DNA from: Streptomyces gobiensis
Lineage (GTDB): Bacteria > Actinomycetota > Actinomycetes > Streptomycetales > Streptomycetaceae
Direction: 5' to 3'
Length of the DNA stretch: 64,000 nucleotides
NCBI RefSeq assembly: GCF_021216675.1
Contig: NZ_CP086120.1
Span: 2,090,501 to 2,154,500 of the forward strand
The notes below the pieces were generated by a model. It was not told where the DNA came from. It did not search any database and saw only the letters and a program-made list of their open reading frames with translations. The position numbers were made by a program, and so were the translations under genes. The stretch's first letter is position 1. Every line of letters begins with the position of its first letter. Positions 49,162 through 57,762 of this stretch are shown in pieces.

Positions 49162-50190
49162 ATGGATCCCTCGCGCAGAACCGTCCTCGGTGCGGGACTG
49201 TTCTCGGTAGCCCTCACCATCCCCGGCTGGCCGGATGTGGTGGGCCGGGCAGAGGCGGTCCAGAGCGGCCGTACACGCCGTATCGGTGAGAGCGAAGTGG
49301 ACACGGTCACCGCCATGACCGAGCGTATTTCTGAGCTCGACGATCAGTTCGGTGGGCGGCACGCTCGGCCGATGGCGGCGGCGTTCATGGTGAATACGGT
49401 GGCTGCGTATCTGCGGGCGGACGCACCGGAGAGCGTACGGAAGTCCATGCTGTCCGCCGCATCGGACCTGTGTTACCTAACCGGCTATATGGCCGTGGAC
49501 GAGGGGCAACACGGGCTGGCCCAGCGCTACTACCTCAAGGCGCTGGAGCTTTCCGGCGCGGCAGAGGATTACCTCACCTACTGCACCACGCTACGCGGCA
49601 TGAGCGTGCAGGCCGTCGACCTGGGACACGGGACGAAGTCCCTGGAACTGGCCAACGCCGCTGCCGCTGCCTCGCCGCAGGCGGGGCCGAGGATGCGGGC
49701 CTTCCTCACCGGACAGCAGGCACACGCGGCGGCTCAGACCGGCGACCGGCGCATGGCGCTGCGGTATATCCGTGAGGCCGAGACAGCGATGGACCGGGCG
49801 GAGTCCCGGGAGAAGGCGTTCGGCTCGTACGACCCGGCCGCGCTGAACTACCACATCAGCCAGGTGCGTTACGAGCTAGGCGATACAGGCGGAGCGGTCG
49901 CTGCCATGCAGCAATCCGACAAGGTTCGTGACAGCTTCTACCGGCGAACTCGCGTGAGGATGCGCGGTCTGCTGGCCGAACGCCAGCTGAGCGCGGGTCA
50001 CCTGGAGGCGGGCTGTGCGACGTTTGACCTCGCCCTGGATGACTACCCACAGGTCCAGTCCGCGCGCGCCGACGACCGCATCCGTTCCGTACTCACCCTG
50101 CTCCGACCTCACCTGAACAACCGCACAGCCAAGGCCGTCTACGAACGAGCACGCGCCGTCACTCAGCATCGGCCGGTGGCTCCGGCCTGA
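49162..50190 (+). CDS. TPR-containing regulator-like protein lacking an HTH
   Basis: A 342-residue protein. ATG 49162 has a strong GGGGAGG; the open frame upstream to 49033 has no ribosome site. The body (TAMTERISELDDQFGGRHARP, SDLCYLTGYMAVDEGQHGLAQRYY as its TPR start, MALRYIREAETAMDRAESR) matches the TPR half of the Streptomyces XRE regulators that carry DNA binding at the N-terminus. That HTH is missing. Instead the protein begins MDPSRRTVLGAGLFSVAL, a Tat- or anchor-like segment found mid-protein in relatives. It could be a truncated regulator working through protein contacts, or a genuine stand-alone TPR protein. Confidence 0.75.
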   Translation: MDPSRRTVLGAGLFSVALTIPGWPDVVGRAEAVQSGRTRRIGESEVDTVTAMTERISELDDQFGGRHARPMAAAFMVNTVAAYLRADAPESVRKSMLSAASDLCYLTGYMAVDEGQHGLAQRYYLKALELSGAAEDYLTYCTTLRGMSVQAVDLGHGTKSLELANAAAAASPQAGPRMRAFLTGQQAHAAAQTGDRRMALRYIREAETAMDRAESREKAFGSYDPAALNYHISQVRYELGDTGGAVAAMQQSDKVRDSFYRRTRVRMRGLLAERQLSAGHLEAGCATFDLALDDYPQVQSARADDRIRSVLTLLRPHLNNRTAKAVYERARAVTQHRPVAPA

Positions 50191-50238
50191 ACGGTCAGAG
50201 CGGGGCGTTGGACGCCAGGGTGACGGTCCGCTGACGTA

Positions 50239-51978
50239 TTAGCGCGTGCTGACCGTTTCCGTGTCGCGGCCGGAGCGGAGGACCGTGCCGGGGGTGGCGC
50301 CCGTGACCTTGTCGTCGCGGATCGTCTCGGTGCCGTTGACCCAGACGCCGACGACACCGACCGCTTCGGAGTCCAGGCGGGGGCTGTCGCCCGGCAGGTC
50401 GTGGACCAGTTTTGCCGGGCCCGCGTCGATCCGGTCCGGGTCGAAGAGGACCAGGTCGGCGTGGTAGCCCTTGGCGATCCGGCCGCGCTCGCGGAGGCCG
50501 AAGAGGCGGGCGGGGTCGTCGGTGAGCATCTTCACGGCCTGTTCCAGGCCCACCAGTTTCCGGCCGCGCAGGCAGTCGCCCAGGAAGCGGGTGGTGTACG
50601 GGGCGCCGCACATACGGTCCAGGTGGGCGCCCGCGTCGGAGCCGCCGAGCAGGACGTCCTCGTGTTCCCAGGTCTGCCGGCGCAGCTCCCAGCTGGCGGG
50701 GTCGTTGTCGGGCGGCATGGGCCACAGCACGGTGCGGAGGTCGTCGTTCGCGCAGATGTCGACCAGGCACGCGAAGGCGTCCTGGCCGCGTTCGGCGGCG
50801 ATGTCGCGGACCACGCGGCCGGTCAGACCCTTGTTCGCCGCCGAGTAGGTGTCGCCGATCACGTACCGGTCGAAGCGGGCCAGGCGCCGGAAGATCCCGG
50901 CTTCCTTGCTGTCCGCCCGGCGCAGCATCTCCGCCCGTACGGCAGGGTCGCGGAGCCGCGTGATCCGCTCGGGGACGGGCAGGCCCAGCACCTCGCCCCA
51001 GCCCGGGATGAGGTTCAGCGCACAGAAGGTGCCCAGGGACATGTTCATCGGGGTGAGGATCGGCATGGTGAGCGCGACGATCCGGGCACCCGCCTCGCGG
51101 GCCCGTTCGCTGGGCAGGAGCTGGCGCGGCACCCGTTCCGGGACGGCGGCGTCGATGGTGAGGACATTCCAGTTGAGCGGGCGTCCGGCGGCGGCGCTCA
51201 TCTCCACGAAGAGATCGATCTCGTCGTCCGAGAAGTGGTCCAGGCACCCGGAGACGATCGCCTCCAGCTGGGTGCCCTCGTGTTCGGCGACGGCCCGGGA
51301 CAGCGCCAGCAGCTCATCGGGCTCCGCGTGCCGCGAGGCGACCGGCTTGCCGTCGCCGTCCGCGTGGGTGGACGACTGGGTGGTGGACAGGCCCCAGGCG
51401 CCCGCGTCCATCGCCTCGTGGCAGAGGTTCAGCATGTCGGTCAGCTGGGCCTGAGTCGGCTGGCCGCCAATCGCGTTCTCGCCCATGACGTACCGGCGCA
51501 GTGCGCAGTGGCCCACCATGAAGCCCGCATTGACGGCGATACGGCCCTCCAGCGCGTCCAGATACTCGCCGAAGCTGTGCCAGCTCCAGGGCGCGCCTTC
51601 CTCCAGGGCCACCAGGGACATGCCTTCGACCTTGGACATCATCCGGCGGGTGTAGTCGGCGTCCTGGGGGCGGGCGGGGTTGAGGGGTGCGAGGGTGAAG
51701 CCGCAGTTGCCGCCGGCCACGGTGGTGACGCCGTGGTTCATCGACGGGGTGGCGTACGGGTCCCAGAAGAGCTGGGCGTCGTAGTGGGTGTGCGGGTCGA
51801 CAAAGCCCGGGGTGAGGACCAGCCCTTCCGCGTTCTGGCTGCTGAGCGCTTCCTCGTGGGTGGTTCCGGGTGCGGCGATGACCGCGATACGGCCGTCACG
51901 GATGCCGATGTCGGCGGGGTACGCGGGTGCGCCCGTGCCGTCCACGACCGTGGCGCGCTCGATGAGATGGTCAAGCAC
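50239..51978 (-). CDS. N-acyl-D-amino-acid deacylase / D-aminoacylase family amidohydrolase
   Basis: A 579-residue amidohydrolase. The metal motif VDPHTHYDAQLFWDP, GGNCGFTLAPL, GWGLSTTQSS-like AWGLSTTQ and the late aspartate GGSDAGAHLDR are typical of D-aminoacylases and dihydroorotase-like hydrolases. It probably cleaves an N-acyl or cyclic amide bond. GTG 51978 is preferred because GGGAGG lies seven bases upstream. It overlaps the stop of the LLM gene by 8 bp, so the two genes form one transcript. The pair lies directly downstream of the N-N biosynthetic genes on the same strand but behind its own palindromic promoter region. Confidence 0.9.
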   Translation of the reverse strand: MLDHLIERATVVDGTGAPAYPADIGIRDGRIAVIAAPGTTHEEALSSQNAEGLVLTPGFVDPHTHYDAQLFWDPYATPSMNHGVTTVAGGNCGFTLAPLNPARPQDADYTRRMMSKVEGMSLVALEEGAPWSWHSFGEYLDALEGRIAVNAGFMVGHCALRRYVMGENAIGGQPTQAQLTDMLNLCHEAMDAGAWGLSTTQSSTHADGDGKPVASRHAEPDELLALSRAVAEHEGTQLEAIVSGCLDHFSDDEIDLFVEMSAAAGRPLNWNVLTIDAAVPERVPRQLLPSERAREAGARIVALTMPILTPMNMSLGTFCALNLIPGWGEVLGLPVPERITRLRDPAVRAEMLRRADSKEAGIFRRLARFDRYVIGDTYSAANKGLTGRVVRDIAAERGQDAFACLVDICANDDLRTVLWPMPPDNDPASWELRRQTWEHEDVLLGGSDAGAHLDRMCGAPYTTRFLGDCLRGRKLVGLEQAVKMLTDDPARLFGLRERGRIAKGYHADLVLFDPDRIDAGPAKLVHDLPGDSPRLDSEAVGVVGVWVNGTETIRDDKVTGATPGTVLRSGRDTETVSTR

Positions 51979-53098
51979 TGGCGGCCTCCCGGAAACGCGT
52001 CGTCCGGTGAACCGGGTCCGTGTCAATCTTCGGGATGACGTGTTCGCCGATGAGCTTGATGGTGTTCATGGTGTCCCCGTAGCCGATCCCCACCGGCAGC
52101 CCGAAGCAGAGCTGGTCGGCCCCGGCCTGCTCCCAGCGCTTGCACTGCCGCAGCACCTCGTCCGGGTTGCCGCAGATCATGAACTCCTCGGCGATCAGCA
52201 GGTCGATGAGCTCCTCGGTGTACTCCGGGATCAGCTCCGGCCACTCCGGGATGCCCTCCGGGCGGGGGAAGGTGTCGTGGTAGCGGAAGAGCAGCGACTG
52301 GAGGTAGTTCAGGCCGCCGTTCACCGCGATCTGCCGGGCCTTGTCCGTCGTCTCGGCACAGATCGCGGTCGAGGTCACCATGACGTTGTCGTTGACGTAG
52401 CCGCCGATGGGCTCGGCTTCGGTGATGGCCGTCTTGTAGGAGTCGACGACCCACTCCATGTCACTGACCTTCTGCACGCTGAAGCCCAGCACGCCCAGCC
52501 CCTTTCTGGCGGCCATCGCGTACGAGGGCGGCGATCCCGCCGCGTACCACATCCCGGGGTGCGAGCCCCGGTATGGCTTGGGCAGCACCTTGCGGGGCGG
52601 GAGTGACCAGTGCTTGCCCTTGAATCCCGGGTACTCGTCCTGGAGCCACATCTTGGGGAACTCGGCGATGGTCTCTTCCCAGATCTCCTTGGTGTGGTTC
52701 ATATCGGTTACGCCCGGCAGGAACCCCAGGATCTCGTGGCTCCCGGCACCCCGCCCCGATCCGAACTCAAAGCGGCCACCGGAGAGGTGGTCGAGCATCG
52801 CGACCTTCTCGGCGACCTTCACCGGGTGGTTGACCTGCGGCAGTGGGTTGAAGATGCCGGAGCCGAGGTGAATGCGCTCGGTCGCGTGGGCCAGATAGCC
52901 GAGGAAGACATCGTTCGCGGACAGATGGGAGTACTCCTCCAGGAAGTGGTGCTCAGAGGCCCAGGCGTACTTGAAGCCCGACCTGTCCGCCTGGATGACG
53001 TACTGGGTCTCCTCCATCAATGCGTTGTGCTCGGCCTGAGGGTCGGTCCTCGCCCGTGCGGCGGGCACATACCCCTGCACAAAGAGCCCGAATTCCAA
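51971..53098 (-). CDS. LLM-class flavin-dependent monooxygenase-like protein
   Basis: A 375-residue luciferase-like protein (MEFGLFVQGYVPAARAR, ASEHHFLEEYSHLSAN, LGSGIFNPLPQVNHPVKVAEK, LDHLSGGRFEFGSGRGAGSHE). It resembles the bacterial luciferase alpha-like monooxygenase subgroup that uses FMNH2, rather than the F420 reductases. It is translationally linked with the amidohydrolase. Substrate unknown; the pair is widespread in actinomycetes. The start ATG 53098 is natural. Two palindromes lie 53-93 bp upstream. Confidence 0.9.
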   Translation of the reverse strand: MEFGLFVQGYVPAARARTDPQAEHNALMEETQYVIQADRSGFKYAWASEHHFLEEYSHLSANDVFLGYLAHATERIHLGSGIFNPLPQVNHPVKVAEKVAMLDHLSGGRFEFGSGRGAGSHEILGFLPGVTDMNHTKEIWEETIAEFPKMWLQDEYPGFKGKHWSLPPRKVLPKPYRGSHPGMWYAAGSPPSYAMAARKGLGVLGFSVQKVSDMEWVVDSYKTAITEAEPIGGYVNDNVMVTSTAICAETTDKARQIAVNGGLNYLQSLLFRYHDTFPRPEGIPEWPELIPEYTEELIDLLIAEEFMICGNPDEVLRQCKRWEQAGADQLCFGLPVGIGYGDTMNTIKLIGEHVIPKIDTDPVHRTTRFREAASA

Positions 53099-53150
53099 GG
53101 CGGTTCACTCCCTCTGATCGGTGGCCTGCCCCTGCGCTTCTGACGGGTGG

Positions 53151-53219
53151 CTGACGTACCGTCAGATCGCGGTGCGACTGACTGTCGCACCGACCGCATG
53201 GACCGTCAATAGCTGACGG
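53151..53219. promoter_or_regulatory. Three palindromes between the MFS gene and the LLM/amidohydrolase pair
   Basis: CTGAC-GTACC-GTCAG lies at 53151-53165, GGTGCGAC-TGACT-GTCGCACC at 53171-53191 and CCGTCA-ATAGC-TGACGG (plus one central base) at 53203-53219. They sit upstream of the LLM gene, so one or two may be operators (TGAC-type TetR sites are common). The last one, nearest the MFS stop, could be a weak terminator. This suggests the LLM/amidohydrolase pair is separately controlled from the biosynthetic genes. Confidence 0.5.
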
Positions 53220-53234
53220 GGCATCAGGCAGGGA

Positions 53235-54521
53235 TCAGGCAGACACCTTCTCGGCTCCGCCACGGGAGGAGGTCCTGGACAACAGCCGGAAAAGCAGCAC
53301 GGTGACCACACAGCCCAGGGCACCGCTGGCCAGCCAGGGCACTTGCGGGCCCAAGCCGTACAAGAAGACACCGGTGGCCGGGCCCAGGGACATTCCGGTG
53401 GTCTGGCAGAAGCCCAGAAACGACTGATACCGGGCACCGGCGCCCTGGGGAGCGGCCTCGGTCGCGGCTGCCGCTGCCACCGGAGAGATCAGCATCTCCC
53501 CGAGCGTCCACAGAAGTACGCCGCCGATCAGAACCGGCCACACAACAGCCGTCGCGTTGACCACGAATCCGCCGAAGACACACACAGCGCCCAATACGAT
53601 GGGGATCTGCGGGGTGAATTTCCGTACCACCATGGAGAGCGGTATCTCACAGAGGATGACCAGCACCGCGTTCATGGTGAGCAGCAGACCGAAGGCGGTG
53701 GTGCTGAAGCCGTTCTCCTTCATCGCCAGCGGCAGCGGGCCGGTGTGCTGCGCGTAGACCAGGGACACGCTGCCGAGCAGCACGCACGTCATGAGGAACT
53801 GCGGGTCCGCGAGAAGCACCCGCCGTTCAACGCGCTTGCTGGGCTCGCTGGTCCCTGGCGCACCGCGCCGTTGCACGCGCTGCCGGGGTGGGTCCTTCGG
53901 CAAGGTCAGCAGCAGGGCCGCGGAGGCCGCACCCACCGCGGCGTTGCCCCACAGCAGCGTTTCCATATTGCTTGACGCCCAGAGTCCACCCAGGAGCGCA
54001 CCGAGGGCGACACCGATGTTCAGCGCTGTCCGGTAGACCGCGAACATCGTCACCCGTCGCGCCGGATGGGCGGCCTCCCCCACCACGGCCTGCGCCACCG
54101 GGCTGAAGCCCTGTACCACGGCTGCCATCAGACCGGCGAACACCAGGGTCCCCAGATAGCTGCGAATCCCGACGAGAGCGACCGAGAAGGCCGAGGTGAG
54201 CAGCGTAGTCAGCAGCAGCGTCCGACGCGGCCCGATCCGGTCGGCCACCCAGCCTGACATCCCGGCTCCGCCCATGCCGGACACGGCAACCACGATCAGA
54301 CCCACAGTGATCTGGTTGGCGTCATAACCCCGATCGGCAAGGATCAGGGTCAGGAAGATCGCGAAGAACCCACCGACCCGGTTGAGGAAGACGCTGATGG
54401 AAACGGTGAGGATGGGTCGGGGGATGCCCCGGAAGCCCCGGTGGCCAGGGCCCTCCGCGTCGTCGTCCAAAGCAGCCGGATCGGCCGGATCTGCCGGGTC
54501 GGCTGGATTAGCCGTGGTCAT
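53235..54521 (-). CDS. MFS transporter, candidate exporter of the cluster product
   Basis: A 428-residue protein with 12 predicted helices, starting MTTANPADPADPADPAALDD, a low-complexity head. Family blocks are RVGGFFAIFLTLILADRGYD, GMGGAGMSGWVADRIGPRRT (motif A with DRIGPRR) and GFSPVAQAVVGEAAHPARR. ATG 54521 overlaps the ATP-grasp stop by 14 bp, so it is coupled to the biosynthetic genes. A role in export or self-resistance is likely from context. It resembles drug/H+ antiporters more than sugar carriers. Confidence 0.88.
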   Translation of the reverse strand: MTTANPADPADPADPAALDDDAEGPGHRGFRGIPRPILTVSISVFLNRVGGFFAIFLTLILADRGYDANQITVGLIVVAVSGMGGAGMSGWVADRIGPRRTLLLTTLLTSAFSVALVGIRSYLGTLVFAGLMAAVVQGFSPVAQAVVGEAAHPARRVTMFAVYRTALNIGVALGALLGGLWASSNMETLLWGNAAVGAASAALLLTLPKDPPRQRVQRRGAPGTSEPSKRVERRVLLADPQFLMTCVLLGSVSLVYAQHTGPLPLAMKENGFSTTAFGLLLTMNAVLVILCEIPLSMVVRKFTPQIPIVLGAVCVFGGFVVNATAVVWPVLIGGVLLWTLGEMLISPVAAAAATEAAPQGAGARYQSFLGFCQTTGMSLGPATGVFLYGLGPQVPWLASGALGCVVTVLLFRLLSRTSSRGGAEKVSA

Positions 54522-55785
54522 CCCTCTCCTCCAGAGGTTCGTAATCGAGGGAGGCCAGCTGCTCCGCCTCGGCCAGCCGGGTACGGCACTCCTCCTCATC
54601 CCTGCCTTCAGCGATCACAAAGGCATACCGGGAGACATATTCGGCGGGCGGGCAGCGAAGCTCCGTTCCGGGCTGGACCATCGCGGTGGCCTGGACGATG
54701 CCTCGCATCCCCGCCGTGTCGCCGATGGTGATCTCGCGAACCCGGCAGTCCACCGTCGGCGCGAAGAAGCGGATACCGAGGGTCCTGGCCCGGTCGGAGC
54801 TGAAGTCCGGCTTCACCCCGGTGAGCACATCCACCGCCACACGGCCTGGATCGATGCCGGTGGCAAGCTTGCCCAGATACGGAATGAGGTCCCCGCCGAG
54901 CCGCCCGTTCACCTCGACGATGACCGGACCCCGTGAGGTCAGCTTGACCTCGCTGTGTGTCGTACCGTGCGTAATGCCCAGGGCTTTGTGCGCATCGGCC
55001 AGCATGGTCATGATGCGCGGGTCATCCAGCAGGGGGTCATCAGCGGACACCAGGTGCCCGGTCTCCACAAAATAGGGAGCCCCGGCCACCTGCTTGCGCC
55101 CGATGAACATGGGTGTGTATTCGCCGTCGAAGACGGCACCGTCGATGCTCACCTCCGGGCCGTCCAGATACTGCTCGATCACATAGTCATCCGGGACGTA
55201 CACCCCCGGATAGGCGGCGGAGCTGGTAGCGGCGAACGCCGCCGCCATGTCCGCCGGCCCGTTGGCCATCACCACGCCTGAGCTGGAACCCAGGGTGCGG
55301 GGTTTCAGCACCACCGGGTACTGGAGTTCCTCAGCGGCACGCAATGCTTCTTCGGTCGAGCGCACGGTACGGAACTGTGGCTGAGCGATACCGGCCTCGG
55401 TCAGCAGGGCACGGGAGATCTTCTTGTCCCGGCAAGCACGGGCAGATTCCACCGAGAGGCCGTCGAGCCCAAGAGCTTCGGCCGCGTACGCAGCCGACAG
55501 CAGAATGCCCTCATCGGGGCAGAACATGCCGATGACCGGGCGGCTCGCGGCCAGTTCACGGGCCCCGTCAGCCAAGGTCTGCCCGTCGTAGCAGTCGAGC
55601 GCGGTCGCCCCGACGATGTACTCCCGCTGCCAGCTGGGCTCATCCGAGTCGAACAGCCAGACAGGGAAGCGCTGTGCCGCGGCGGAGAGCAGATACTCCC
55701 GGTAGGGGCGGCTGTCCCGGTCCTTCTGGCTGCCGATGCCGATGACCAGCAGTACCGGCTCCGCGGTGGTTACTTCATTGGCCAC
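54508..55785 (-). CDS. ATP-grasp carboxylate-amine ligase
   Basis: A 425-residue ATP-grasp enzyme. GTG 55785 (AGGA upstream) is preferred; ATG 55812 would overlap the monooxygenase gene. Key regions: CRDKKISRALLTEAGIAQP, LQYPVVLKPRTLGSSSGVV (ATP-binding lysine and small loop), YVIEQYLDGPEVSIDGAVFD, and VIVEVNGRLGGDLIPYL (Mg-binding Glu/Asn). The family joins a carboxylate to an amine through an acyl-phosphate, for example L-amino-acid ligases such as BacD. It starts 16 bp after the N-monooxygenase gene and probably forms an amide involving hydrazinoacetic acid or an amino acid. This is inference from the cluster; its closest relatives need checking. Confidence 0.88.
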   Translation of the reverse strand: MANEVTTAEPVLLVIGIGSQKDRDSRPYREYLLSAAAQRFPVWLFDSDEPSWQREYIVGATALDCYDGQTLADGARELAASRPVIGMFCPDEGILLSAAYAAEALGLDGLSVESARACRDKKISRALLTEAGIAQPQFRTVRSTEEALRAAEELQYPVVLKPRTLGSSSGVVMANGPADMAAAFAATSSAAYPGVYVPDDYVIEQYLDGPEVSIDGAVFDGEYTPMFIGRKQVAGAPYFVETGHLVSADDPLLDDPRIMTMLADAHKALGITHGTTHSEVKLTSRGPVIVEVNGRLGGDLIPYLGKLATGIDPGRVAVDVLTGVKPDFSSDRARTLGIRFFAPTVDCRVREITIGDTAGMRGIVQATAMVQPGTELRCPPAEYVSRYAFVIAEGRDEEECRTRLAEAEQLASLDYEPLEERDDHG

Positions 55786-55801
55786 GGTTTCCTGTCCTTC
55801 C

Positions 55802-57106
55802 TCAGCTGGCATGAGCCGGGGCCGCGAATGTTCCCCGCTTGAGCAGGCCGTCCAGGATGGTCCCGGCACGCAGCGACAACAGGCTGAACGAGCCCGCGTC
55901 ACCGATACCGTGGGAGGACTCGCACAGACCGTTGAGCAGGACCGGCGGACAGTCGGAGCCGCTGTCCCGGGGCTCAAGCGCGTAGTCCGCCGCGACGTAC
56001 AGCTCGCCGGACTCCTCGGTGCGGAAGTGGCCGACGATGTCCTCCAGCACCGGCGGGTACGGCTCCTGGTCAGGCCCAGGGCCGAGGTCACGGAAACCCG
56101 TGGCCACGACGACCAGATCGAAGGTGTCGGACTCGGTCAGAGCGGTATTCCGCTCCTCAATCTCCAGCACCACCTTGTCGCCTTGCTCCCGCACCGCGGT
56201 GACCAGCCGGTTTCCATCGACATGCACCTTCTGGTCACCGTCCAGCCGCTGTTCGTAGATGAGCAGGTACAGCTCTTTGAGGACATCGGCGTCGACGCTG
56301 GAGTAGTTGGTGCCGTGCATATAGGCATCGAGGCGGCGCCTGCCCTCGGCCGTGGCCCGGTGGTAGTACTCAGTGAAGGCCGGAAAGTAGCCCTCCTCAC
56401 TGAAGGGGCTGGTGTCCTTGAGCCGCAGGCTGTAGCTGCGTACCAGATTGCGCACCCGGGTCCTGGGGAACCGGCGGGCCAGGTCCAGGGTCAGTTCCGC
56501 GGCGCTCTGGCTGCCGCCCACCACGGCGACGGACTCCGGTGCGCCGTGAGTGGTGAACTCCTCAAGCCGGAACAAGTAGTCCGTCAGGTGGAACACCCGG
56601 CGGCTGGCAGCACTGTCGAAGGGCTCCGGGAGATAGGGCGCACGCCCGGGGGCAACCACCAGGGAGCGGCCAAGGTACACACCGCCGCACGCTGTGGTGA
56701 CTTCGTACAGCGCTTCGCCATCATGCTGGATGAGCCGGACCTGCTCCGCACGTCGGCCGTAGTCCACGACCTCGTCGAACTGGCGCGCCACCCAGGTGAT
56801 GTACCGGGCGTACTCCTTGCGCAGCGGAAACTCGATGGGCAGGTTCAGATGCTCAATCAGCCTGCCTTCCTCGAAGAGGTAGTTGAGGAAGGAGTAGTGG
56901 CTTCTGGGGTTGCGAAGGGAAACGAGATCGCGGCTCGGGTTGTTCTGGATGTCCGAGCCGTCCAGCAGCATGCCCGGCTGCCAAGCCGGTTCCGTACGAG
57001 CCTCCAGGAACCGTGCGCTCACGCCGGGCTCCTGCTCCTCCAGAGCAATAGCTAATGCAATGTTGGCCGGTCCGAACCCAATCCCCAATATGTCATAAAC
57101 ACGCAT
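55802..57106 (-). CDS. L-lysine/L-ornithine N-monooxygenase (SidA/IucD type)
   Basis: A 434-residue flavin N-hydroxylase. The FAD motif LGIGFGPANIALAI (residues 7-20), the substrate/flavin region PGMLLDGSDIQNNPSRDLVS, NADPH motif VAVVGGSQSAAELTLDLA near 195-210 and the C-terminal GDAGSFSLLSLRAGTILDGL are all typical. In hydrazine pathways such enzymes (Spb38, Tri28) make N6-hydroxylysine, the substrate of the cupin-MetRS enzyme; here that enzyme is on the divergent operon. ATG 57106 follows GGGGAT; the longer frame has no support. A siderophore role is less likely because no NRPS/NIS synthetase or acyltransferase of siderophore type is adjacent. Confidence 0.93.
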   Translation of the reverse strand: MRVYDILGIGFGPANIALAIALEEQEPGVSARFLEARTEPAWQPGMLLDGSDIQNNPSRDLVSLRNPRSHYSFLNYLFEEGRLIEHLNLPIEFPLRKEYARYITWVARQFDEVVDYGRRAEQVRLIQHDGEALYEVTTACGGVYLGRSLVVAPGRAPYLPEPFDSAASRRVFHLTDYLFRLEEFTTHGAPESVAVVGGSQSAAELTLDLARRFPRTRVRNLVRSYSLRLKDTSPFSEEGYFPAFTEYYHRATAEGRRRLDAYMHGTNYSSVDADVLKELYLLIYEQRLDGDQKVHVDGNRLVTAVREQGDKVVLEIEERNTALTESDTFDLVVVATGFRDLGPGPDQEPYPPVLEDIVGHFRTEESGELYVAADYALEPRDSGSDCPPVLLNGLCESSHGIGDAGSFSLLSLRAGTILDGLLKRGTFAAPAHAS

Positions 57107-57762
57107 GCAAATCCCCGTTCTCAAGCCGGCACCCTGGGGGTCGACCCATACCTGAAGTGCTTCCGCCTGTCGCGTTAAGGGTGGGTGGGTACAGGGGCTA
57201 TGTGAGGCAGCAATCCCTGGACCGACGGTCAGTGGGGCCGCGCTGCTCCAGCGGCGATGCGTTTCCCCAGCCGTCACAAACCGTTCTCGATCATAGCTTC
57301 AATTCGCACCACGCCAGAGGCGTGGTCTGTGCCGAGGATGACTCCCGTGCCCACAGCAGCCGCACGCCCCGCACCATGACCTCCCCCTAAACGAGCTGGG
57401 TCTCATCAACATGAGAGCCCAACAGCTCCAGCAGCATAGGACCATGGCGCAGAGCCTCACAAGAGCCTGACCAAGCCGAGTACATGGCGAATTTCCCTGT
57501 TGACGGAACTAAAATCTGTCCCCCGGGGAGGACGGTGACACCTCGCGCTGCGACTCTGACCTGCGGCGCGATGTCTCCTCATGCGGCGGATGCACGGCGT
57601 TCATCTGTCACTACATCAAGCCAGTGTTGTATACATCACGTCAGTGATAATCCCGTTGACGCTGGTTGACGCATCATGGCTACGGTGGGACACCGCAGTC
57701 AGCCGCAGCGCGGGGCCTCGGGCTGATCAACGGGCCGACTCTGAACAATGGGGGATGGAGAA
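57107..57762. other. Divergent promoter region of the N-N cluster, with hairpin and gene remnant
   Basis: About 650 bp between the N-monooxygenase and DUF3291 genes. A hairpin spans 57393-57428 (outer GAGCTG/CAGCTC, inner TCTCAT/ATGAGA). TGTATACA is at 57629-57636 and ATCAC-GTCA-GTGAT at 57636-57649. TTGACG occurs at 57656 and 57667. These may be promoter or operator parts for the forward operon. On the reverse strand, about 42 codons from near 57402 to TGA at 57274 read like a protein end (LGTDHASGVVRIEAMIENG), perhaps a decayed gene. I found no intact gene. Confidence 0.4.

Noticed and set aside
55802..57106. Hydroxamate siderophore locus based on the N-monooxygenase
   Set aside because: No NIS synthetase, siderophore NRPS, iron transporter or ferric-reductase gene is in the window; the divergent cupin-MetRS and DAO genes fit hydrazine formation instead.
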